A DNA stretch of 64,000 nt, taken from assembly GCF_000284015.1 (NCBI RefSeq), contig NC_016943.1, forward strand, positions 1,343,541 to 1,407,540, written 5' to 3'. Below the pieces are notes generated by a model. The model saw only the letters and a program-made list of their open reading frames with translations. It was not told the origin of the DNA and searched no databases. The DNA comes from Blastococcus saxobsidens DD2 (GTDB taxonomy: Bacteria > Actinomycetota > Actinomycetes > Mycobacteriales > Geodermatophilaceae). Shown in pieces: positions 33,193 through 39,155 of the stretch. Made by a program: the position numbers and the translations under genes. Within the stretch, counting starts at the first letter, position 1, and each line of letters opens with the position of its first letter.

Positions 33193-33217
33193 GATTCACC
33201 AACTAGATTGGTGAATC
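33193..33217. promoter_or_regulatory. Perfect palindrome, LysR operator
   Basis: GATTCACCAA and TTGGTGAATC form a perfect 10-bp inverted repeat around CTAGA, in the space between the divergent LysR and FAH-family genes. Its T-N11-A core matches the LysR consensus. It lies 27 bases before the GTG at 33244, fitting autoregulation. Confidence 0.8.
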
Positions 33218-33243
33218 CGTTTGGGCAGAGAAATGGGCATGCG

Positions 33244-34236
33244 GTGGCTGACAACTTCGAACTTCGGCACCTGAGGGCGTTCGTCGCCGTCGCCGAGGAG
33301 CTGAACTTCTCCCGCGCCGCGCGCAAGCTGCACATGGTCCAGCAGTCGCTGAGCGCCCAGGTGCAGCAGCTCGAGCACGAACTCGGCGTCCAGCTCTTCC
33401 GGCGCACCACGCGGCGGGTGGAACTCAGCGAGGCGGGCGTGGCGCTGCTCGAACACGCCCGCTCGATCCTGCAGCGGGTGACCTCGGCTGCCGAGGAGGT
33501 CCGGCGCACCGCCGCGGGTGAGAGCGGGCGGCTGGTCGTCTCCTACACCCCGACCCTGGTGAACGAGACCCTTCCCCGACTGGTCGGCGCGGTGCACGAG
33601 CACTGGCCCGGGCTCTCGCTGCAGATGGTCGAGATGTGGCAGACCGAGAGCATCGAGTCGGTGAGAGCCGGACGGGTGGACGTCGGGATGGCACGCCCCG
33701 CGCACGTGGACGAGGACCTCGAGTCGGTCCGGCTGCGGGACGAGCCGATCGGGGTGGTGCTGGGGGAGCAGCATCCCCTGGCGCGCCGACCCCTCCTGAC
33801 CATGGAGGACCTGGCGAACAGCACCTTGGCCATCTGGCCCCGCCAGTTCTCGCCGGACTTCTTCGACCAGGTTGTCGACTCCTTCCGGGGACACGGCTTC
33901 CGGGGCTCGATCCAGGAGTTCGAGTACCTGACGTCGGCGCTGTTCCACCGCGATCCGGCGGCCCGCGCGGAGATCGCGGCCGGCCGCGCATTCTCGGTCG
34001 CGTTCGTGACCCAGTTCGACCCCCTGCCAGAGGGGTTCGTGTGGCGCGCGGTCGAGCCGCAGACGCTGATCCCCGTCCAGCTCTACTGGCGTCGGGGAGC
34101 CGGGGCCGCCGTCCGGCGCTTCGTCGACGTGGCGGTCGAGGTTTCCGCGGCCGACGGCTGGCTGAGTCCCGGCCGGTCGGCGGCGTCCTCGCCGCCCGGC
34201 CCGACAGCGGCCGGGGAGTCGGGACAGGTGGGCTGA
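33244..34236 (+). CDS. LysR-family transcriptional regulator
   Basis: 330 residues. N-terminal winged helix-turn-helix LRHLRAFVAVAEELNFSRAARKLHMVQQSLSAQVQQLEHELG, here residues about 6-45, then an effector-binding domain starting RLVVSYTPTLVNETLP. The last 30 residues are Ser/Pro/Gly-rich and probably disordered. The GTG at 33244 gives the usual spacing to the helix-turn-helix; an in-frame TTG at 33208 lies inside the operator. It is expected to control the divergent FAH-family gene and perhaps the rest of the 28-33 kb operon. Confidence 0.92.
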   Translation: MADNFELRHLRAFVAVAEELNFSRAARKLHMVQQSLSAQVQQLEHELGVQLFRRTTRRVELSEAGVALLEHARSILQRVTSAAEEVRRTAAGESGRLVVSYTPTLVNETLPRLVGAVHEHWPGLSLQMVEMWQTESIESVRAGRVDVGMARPAHVDEDLESVRLRDEPIGVVLGEQHPLARRPLLTMEDLANSTLAIWPRQFSPDFFDQVVDSFRGHGFRGSIQEFEYLTSALFHRDPAARAEIAAGRAFSVAFVTQFDPLPEGFVWRAVEPQTLIPVQLYWRRGAGAAVRRFVDVAVEVSAADGWLSPGRSAASSPPGPTAAGESGQVG

Positions 34237-34351
34237 GACCCGGGCTCTCGCCGGGCGGCCCGCACCACGATGGGTTGAAGTCCGGCGCACCGCGCTGGAG
34301 CGCGCCGCCGCCGGAGGTGACTCTGGTCGAGGCACCCCCGGCGGGCGGGAT

Positions 34352-34671
34352 TCAGCGGACGGGGGGCGTCTCGTCCCAGATCGGTGTCCGGAACTCGGGA
34401 CGCAGCGTCGGCGTGAACTGCTCCAGGGTGATTCCGAGCTTGGGCAGCACCTTGTCGACGAGCAACTCGGTGCTGGCCAGCATCTTGTCGATGGACGCCG
34501 GCCCGATGCCTGCCACAGCACGAGCAGGTCGGTGTCGAAATCCTCGATCACCTGCTCGAGTTTGCGGGCGACGGTGTCGGCCGAGCCGGTCAGCGAGTAC
34601 CGCAGGGTAATCCACGAGAGGCATCTCTCAGCTTGGTGCTCGGACGCGTCCGCTGAAGGACGATGATCCAC
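34352..34671 (-). pseudogene. Luciferase-type monooxygenase, C-terminal remnant with frameshift
   Basis: On the minus strand, RYSLTGSADTVARKLEQVIE plus DFDTDLLVLW is in one frame and GPASIDKMLASTELLVDKVL with a natural stop at 34352 is in the next, the join being near 34515. Together these form the last 80-90 residues of an LLM-class enzyme. The 5' part is absent; the DNA changes to the attachment region before 34721. It was probably cut when the island boundary formed. Confidence 0.7.
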
Positions 34672-34720
34672 ATTGACGCCCCAGCTCGTTCGGCGGGGTT
34701 TCCAGCCACAGGTCCGGTGT

Positions 34721-34763
34721 GCGATGTCGTGGGACAGCCGTAAACGGTGTCCCGCGACATCGC
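34721..34763. other. Long hairpin beside attachment copy 2
   Basis: GCGATGTCGTGGGACA (34721-34736) pairs with TGTCCCGCGACATCGC (34748-34763) with a single G:T-type mismatch around an 11-base loop. The right arm is the same sequence that precedes attachment copy 1 (10618-10634). It could be an integrase arm-type site or a terminator at the end of the integrated element. Confidence 0.6.
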
Positions 34764-34767
34764 AGCA

Positions 34768-34815
34768 GAGCGGGTGACGGGAATCGAACCCGCACAGTCA
34801 GCTTGGAAGGCTTGG
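34768..34815 (-). other. tRNA-Gly(TCC) 3' half, displaced attachment-site copy 2
   Basis: Minus-strand anticodon arm, T arm and acceptor 3' strand, identical to copy 1 (10640-10686) over the shared 47 bases but without the CCA. Sequence to the right is again integrase-end-like rather than a tRNA 5' half. It marks the junction between the 10.6-34.7 kb and 34.8-60.6 kb segments. Confidence 0.75.
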
Positions 34816-34857
34816 GACTCTTGCCGGCATCTTTGCTGGTCACCATCAAGTCTGATG

Positions 34858-35060
34858 CATGCCGTGCCTTCCGCGTGCCTCAGCGCGGAAGACCCGTCGG
34901 AGCAGCGGCTCTTCGGTGTCGCTCGCTCAGCGGTCAGTCGAGTGCTGCGGTTCGCGACGACAGTGCTGCCCCCGCGGGCCCTGAGGAGCGATCCCTGATG
35001 GCGTCCCCGTCCGGGACGGCCGAGCCGGTTGTGGGTGCCAGCCGGGTTGCTGCGGTTCGC
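34858..35060 (-). pseudogene. Second relic of an integrase 3' end
   Basis: Minus-strand codons ALRHAEGTA recur exactly as in the relic at 10722-10910, and the surrounding 200 bases align with it (shared TGCCGTGCCTTCCGCGTGCC and AGTCGAGTGCTGCGGTTCG). Here the stop has been lost and no integrase fold can be read. It looks like a decayed integrase of an older element. Confidence 0.55.
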
Positions 35061-35134
35061 GGCGCCCTTGCTGCTGAGCCGCCCGTGCAGCATCCAGTCC
35101 TTGCTGTCCGCTCCGTCCGGGCCACTCCGCCGGA

Positions 35135-35983
35135 CTACTCGAGGATGCGCAGATTGCTGACCTTCTCGGCGGCCCGCTGCACCTCGTTGACGATCTGCTC
35201 CTGCTCGGTCGCCCAGCGCGCGGAGGGGACGGAGACCGCGTAGCAGGCGACGACGAACCCGTCCTCGGTGATCGGCGCGCTGACGCAGTCGACGCCCTCG
35301 AAGAACTCGCCATGGTCGAAGGAGATCCGCTCCCGGCGGATCTTCTCGAACTCCTCCTCCAACAGGGACCGGTCGGTGATGGTGTTCGTCGTCAGCGCGC
35401 GCAGCGGCTTGACCGAGAGCGTCCGCTCGCGATCGGCCGGCGAGGCGAACGCCAGCAGGAGCTTGCCGCTGGCCCGGGCGTGGACGTTGTCGCCGTAGCC
35501 GGCGGTGAGCCCGGCGACGCGGACGGCGTGGGCGCCCTCGACGGTCTGCAGCACCGCGATGGAGCCGTTGCGCCAGGCGCTGAGGTAGGCCGTCTCACCG
35601 GTGGCCGCCGCGAGGTCGCGCAACGGCTGCAGGTAGTACTCGGGGGCCCGGTTGTCCCGGCTGACGGCGGCGGCTATGACCGCAGCACGCGGGCCGAGCA
35701 TGTACTGCCGGCGGGCGTCCTTCACGAGCAAGCCTTCGGCGGCCAGCGTGGTGAGCAGGTGGTAGGTCGTGGGCATCGACAGCCCGAACTGCTCGGAGGC
35801 TGCCTTCGCCGAGAGCCCGTCCGGGCTGGCGGCCACCGCGAGGAGCAGCCGGGACGCGCGGCTGACCGACTGGATCGTCGTCCTGCCGGTCGGCTTCGCG
35901 GCGTTGCTCACGATCTCCAGGATACGAGGAGTTCCGCTGTCGGCCGCACGATCCCGGCCCTGCGGGATCCGGGGCGGGCTCAT
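35135..35983 (-). CDS. IclR-family transcriptional regulator
   Basis: 282 residues. Winged helix-turn-helix IQSVSRASRLLLAVAASPDGLSAKAASEQFGLSMPTTYHLL, then the IclR ligand domain with YLSAWRNGSIAVLQTVEG, a GKLLLAFASP motif and a C-terminal GVDCVSAPITEDGFVVACYAVSVPSAR. I chose the ATG at 35983 because it overlaps the stop of the upstream gene (ATGA); a GTG at 35911 would drop 24 residues and is equally consistent with the domain. It likely regulates the minus-strand catabolic operon of which it is the last gene. Confidence 0.9.
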   Translation of the reverse strand: MSPPRIPQGRDRAADSGTPRILEIVSNAAKPTGRTTIQSVSRASRLLLAVAASPDGLSAKAASEQFGLSMPTTYHLLTTLAAEGLLVKDARRQYMLGPRAAVIAAAVSRDNRAPEYYLQPLRDLAAATGETAYLSAWRNGSIAVLQTVEGAHAVRVAGLTAGYGDNVHARASGKLLLAFASPADRERTLSVKPLRALTTNTITDRSLLEEEFEKIRRERISFDHGEFFEGVDCVSAPITEDGFVVACYAVSVPSARWATEQEQIVNEVQRAAEKVSNLRILE

Positions 35984-36261
35984 CCGGGATCGCTCGGGTG
36001 CGGGCCCAGGGGCCGGATGGTCACCGCCATCCAGTCGAACAGCGGCAGTGTCCGCAGCAGCGCACGCAGCTCGTCCTCGTCCCGCGCCGACCACAGGCCG
36101 ATGTTGCGCCAGCCGGCCTCCGCGGGGCGCCACAGCCGGAGCAGGTGCCCTTGCCCGGCTAGCTCCCGGGCACGCCCGGCCTCGGCAGCCCGGCGCCGCG
36201 CGATCTCGTCGTCGCGCGTGCCGGGTGGCACGGTCAGCAGCACCTCGGTGAGGAACTCCAT
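35980..36261 (-). CDS. Muconolactone delta-isomerase-like protein
   Basis: 93-residue ferredoxin-like alpha-beta protein. MEFLTEVLLTVPPGT opens like muconolactone isomerase, and WRNIGLWSARDEDELRALLRTLPLFDWM is the family's C-terminal motif. Its known relatives isomerise muconolactone in the beta-ketoadipate path, but many such proteins next to other operons have unproven substrates. It ends 4 bases into the IclR gene and starts 7 bases after the E1 gene stop. Confidence 0.85.
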   Translation of the reverse strand: MEFLTEVLLTVPPGTRDDEIARRRAAEAGRARELAGQGHLLRLWRPAEAGWRNIGLWSARDEDELRALLRTLPLFDWMAVTIRPLGPHPSDPG

Positions 36262-36267
36262 CGGTGG

Positions 36268-38271
36268 TCAGCCGGCGAGGCCCGCGGCCACGCGGTCCGC
36301 GCCCGCCACTGCGCGGGCCGCAGCGACGATGCCGGCCAACGAGGGCCGGAGCGCGTCCTGCAGCACGGGCGCGGACGGGATGCGCGTGTCCGGCGTGCCG
36401 AGCCGGCGCACCGGCCCGGTCAGGGTGTCGAAGTGCTGCTCGGTGATCCGGGCGGCGACCTCGGCCCCGAACCCGCCGCTCGTCGTCGCCTCGTGCACGA
36501 CCAGCACGCGGCCGGAGCTCGCGGCAACGGCTTGCGCGATCGTCGCGTCGTCCAGCGGGCGCAGCCAGCGCAGGTCGACGACGGTGGCCTCGACGCCCTC
36601 GGCGGCGAGCTGCTCGGCGGCGGTGAGCACATCGCCGAGGATGGCGCCCCAGGTGAGGATGGTCAGGTCGGCGCCGCTGCGGTGCAGCCGCGCGCCCTCG
36701 GCGCGCTGACCCGCGCCGCCGCTGCTCACCTCGCCGCTCTGCTGGTAGAGCGACCGGTGCTCGATGAGGACGGTGGGGTCCGGGTCGGCGATCGCCGCCC
36801 GGACCATGTCATAGGCGTCCTGCGGGGTGGCCGGCAGCCCGACCTTGATCCCGGGGACGTGCGCCAGCAGCGCCTCGATGCTCTGCGAGTGCTGCGCGCA
36901 GGAGCCCGGCGTGACGCCCTGCTGCATGCGGATGGTCACCGGGGCGTGCAGCCGGGACCGGTTGATGTACCGGACGTTCGCGGCCTGGTTGACGATCTGG
37001 TCGAGCGCGACGAAGACGAAGTCGGCCCACATGATCTCCACGACCGTCGGGATGCCCTCCAGCCCGGCGCCCACCGCGGAGCCGAGGATGGCCGACTCGG
37101 CGATGGGCGTGTCGAAGACGCGGTCGGCCCCGAACTGCTTCTGCAGGCCGCGGGAGACCCCGAAGATGCCGCCGGCGAAGCCGACGTCCTCCCCGTAGAG
37201 CAGCAGTTCCGGCCGCGCCTCGAGCTCCTCTTTCAGCGCCTGGTTGATCGCCCGCTGATAGGTCAGCTCCCGGGCCGGCTGCCGCGGGACGGCCGGCGGG
37301 ACGGCGACCGGCCCGGCGTACAGGTGGTCGAGAGCCGTCGCCGGGTCGGGCGCCGGCATGTCGCGGACCGTCTCGGTGATGGCCTCGAGGAGGGCGCTGA
37401 CCTCCTCGTCGATCCCGTCGACGGTGTCGTCGTCGAGCTCGCCGGAGGCGAGCCGGGCCTGGAGCAGGCGGGCCAGGGGCTCATCGGCCGCGGCCGCGGC
37501 GATGTCGTCCTTGGGCCGGTAGTGCTCGATGTCCCGGTTGTAGTGACCGCGCAGGCGGACGGTCTTGCACTCGAGGAGGACCGGGCCCTGTCCCGCCCGG
37601 CAGGTCTCGCCCGCGGCAGCGACGGCGTCGCGCACGGCGAACGGGTCGCAGCCGTCCACGACGTGGCTCTCGATGCCGAGTCCCACGCCACGCTGGGCGA
37701 GGTCGCCGCTGCGGGTCATCTGCGCGATCGGCGTCATCTCCGACCAGCCGTTGTTCTCGCAGATGAAGATCACGGGCAGGTTCCGCGCGGCCGCGAAGAT
37801 CATGCCCTCGGTGGTGGCGCCCTGGTTCATGGCGCCGTCGCCGATCGAGGTGAGCACGACCCGGTCCGTCCCCTGGGCGAGCGTCGCCAAGGCGACGCCC
37901 GCGGCGATCGGGACGCCGGCGCCGACGATGGAGTTCTCGCCGAGGAACCCGGTGTCGGGGTCGCTCAGGAGCGCCGAGCCTGCCCGGCCACCGTTGACGC
38001 CCCCGGCCTTCTGGGCGATCTCGGCCAGCACCGCCGTGGGGTCGCTGCCGCACGCCAGGGCCCAGCCGTGGCCGCGGTAGGTGGCGAGTACCCGGTCCTG
38101 GGGCTGCAGCGCGGCGGTCGCGCCGACCGGGATCGCCTCCTGGCCGATGCAGGGGTGGACCGACCCCGCGACCACGCCCTCTGCCGACAGTTCGAGGACG
38201 CGTTCCTCGAAGCGGCGGATCAACGCCATCCGGCGGTACGCCTCCGCCACGGTCAGTTCGTCGCTGAGCAT
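36268..38271 (-). CDS. Fused E1 alpha/beta 2-oxoacid (or acetoin) dehydrogenase
   Basis: 667-residue fusion of both E1 subunits. Alpha half (about 1-330): thiamine diphosphate motif GDGAMNQG...ENN and SVHPCIGQEAIPVGA. Beta half (about 345-667): LTYQRAINQALKEELE, LLYGEDVGFAGGIFGVSRGL and the C-terminal VVHEATTSGGFGAEVAARI. It decarboxylates a 2-oxo acid or cleaves a diketone/acyloin onto a lipoyl partner. No E2 or E3 gene is in the window. The ATG at 38271 has a GGAGGAAA site. The product could use the cell's own E2/E3 or act as a free ThDP lyase. Confidence 0.9.
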   Translation of the reverse strand: MLSDELTVAEAYRRMALIRRFEERVLELSAEGVVAGSVHPCIGQEAIPVGATAALQPQDRVLATYRGHGWALACGSDPTAVLAEIAQKAGGVNGGRAGSALLSDPDTGFLGENSIVGAGVPIAAGVALATLAQGTDRVVLTSIGDGAMNQGATTEGMIFAAARNLPVIFICENNGWSEMTPIAQMTRSGDLAQRGVGLGIESHVVDGCDPFAVRDAVAAAGETCRAGQGPVLLECKTVRLRGHYNRDIEHYRPKDDIAAAAADEPLARLLQARLASGELDDDTVDGIDEEVSALLEAITETVRDMPAPDPATALDHLYAGPVAVPPAVPRQPARELTYQRAINQALKEELEARPELLLYGEDVGFAGGIFGVSRGLQKQFGADRVFDTPIAESAILGSAVGAGLEGIPTVVEIMWADFVFVALDQIVNQAANVRYINRSRLHAPVTIRMQQGVTPGSCAQHSQSIEALLAHVPGIKVGLPATPQDAYDMVRAAIADPDPTVLIEHRSLYQQSGEVSSGGAGQRAEGARLHRSGADLTILTWGAILGDVLTAAEQLAAEGVEATVVDLRWLRPLDDATIAQAVAASSGRVLVVHEATTSGGFGAEVAARITEQHFDTLTGPVRRLGTPDTRIPSAPVLQDALRPSLAGIVAAARAVAGADRVAAGLAG

Positions 38272-38327
38272 GTTTCCTCCGGGGCTTTCAGAATGTCGAT
38301 TGGGTTTCAGAGCGGCTGATCGATTGG

Positions 38328-38353
38328 CCTGGCACGCGTCGTCGCGTGCCAGG
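38328..38353. terminator. Perfect hairpin between the lactonase-like and E1 genes
   Basis: CCTGGCACGCG pairs exactly with CGCGTGCCAGG around a TCGT loop (11-bp stem). It lies in the 95-base gap on the minus-strand transcript. Likely a terminator or processing hairpin that lowers expression of the E1-isomerase-IclR part. Confidence 0.7.
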
Positions 38354-38366
38354 GCGGTAGAGCGGC

Positions 38367-39149
38367 TCAGGTGTCGAACGGACCGGTGTAGCCGGTGCCG
38401 AGCCGGGCAATGTGCGGGTCGTGGGCGGGGTAGATCAGGTCCGCCCGCCCCTTGATGTCGGCGAGGGCGCGCATCATGGACTCCAGGTCGTAGAACAGTC
38501 CCGGCGGGATCGCCTTGTCGACATTGAGGTCGACCTTGCGCACCATGTCGCCGACGAGCGCGACCGTGCCGTCCTCGGTCTCGACGTAGAAGCACTGGCT
38601 GCCCGGGGTGTGGCTGTTCGGGTACAGCACGGCCTCGATGCCGGGGAGGATCTGCTTGTTCCCTTCGAGCATGTCGACGCGGTCCCACAACGAGTCGACG
38701 ACGGCGGCGATGTCCTTGCGGTCGAAGAACATGTCCTTGCTGCCGATCTCGAGCTCCGCGGGCCCCATCGGCGCGGCAGCGGCCATGATCTCGGTGCGTT
38801 GCACGACGAACCGGGAGTTGGGCAGCAGTTCCATCCCGCCGGCGTGGTCGTAGTGCAGGTGCGTGATGAGGGTGGTCCGGATGTCGCCCGGTTCGAGCCC
38901 GTGCAAGGCGAGCTGGGCCTGCAGGCTCTGCTCGCGCGACTTGCTGTGCGGCCCCAGCCGGTGCACCCCGGTCGCTCGCTCGGGCTCGCGCATGCCGGTG
39001 TCGACGAGGATCGGCTCCGGGCCGCCTTCGATGAGGAAGGCAAGGATGGGCACCTCGACGAGTCCCTGCTGGCGGGTGAGACTCCAGAACACGTCCAGGA
39101 CGGCGCCGACGTGCGCCTGCCCGACGACGAGCGGGTGGACCTTGTACAA
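38367..39149 (-). CDS. Metallo-beta-lactamase-fold lactonase-like hydrolase
   Basis: 260 residues with ITHLHYDHAGG (HxHxDH) at about residue 105, SHTPGSQ near 180, VALVGDMV near 195 and YPAHDP near 245. This is the dinuclear zinc site of the N-acyl-homoserine-lactonase-like branch. The start is a TTG at 39149 placed 8 bases after a strong GGAGGTG site inside the end of the preceding gene; no ATG or GTG fits. It follows the Mo-hydroxylase operon and may open a lactone or lactam-like ring, or be a true quorum-quencher; context favours the former. Confidence 0.82.
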   Translation of the reverse strand: MYKVHPLVVGQAHVGAVLDVFWSLTRQQGLVEVPILAFLIEGGPEPILVDTGMREPERATGVHRLGPHSKSREQSLQAQLALHGLEPGDIRTTLITHLHYDHAGGMELLPNSRFVVQRTEIMAAAAPMGPAELEIGSKDMFFDRKDIAAVVDSLWDRVDMLEGNKQILPGIEAVLYPNSHTPGSQCFYVETEDGTVALVGDMVRKVDLNVDKAIPPGLFYDLESMMRALADIKGRADLIYPAHDPHIARLGTGYTGPFDT

Positions 39150-39155
39150 GCGCGC

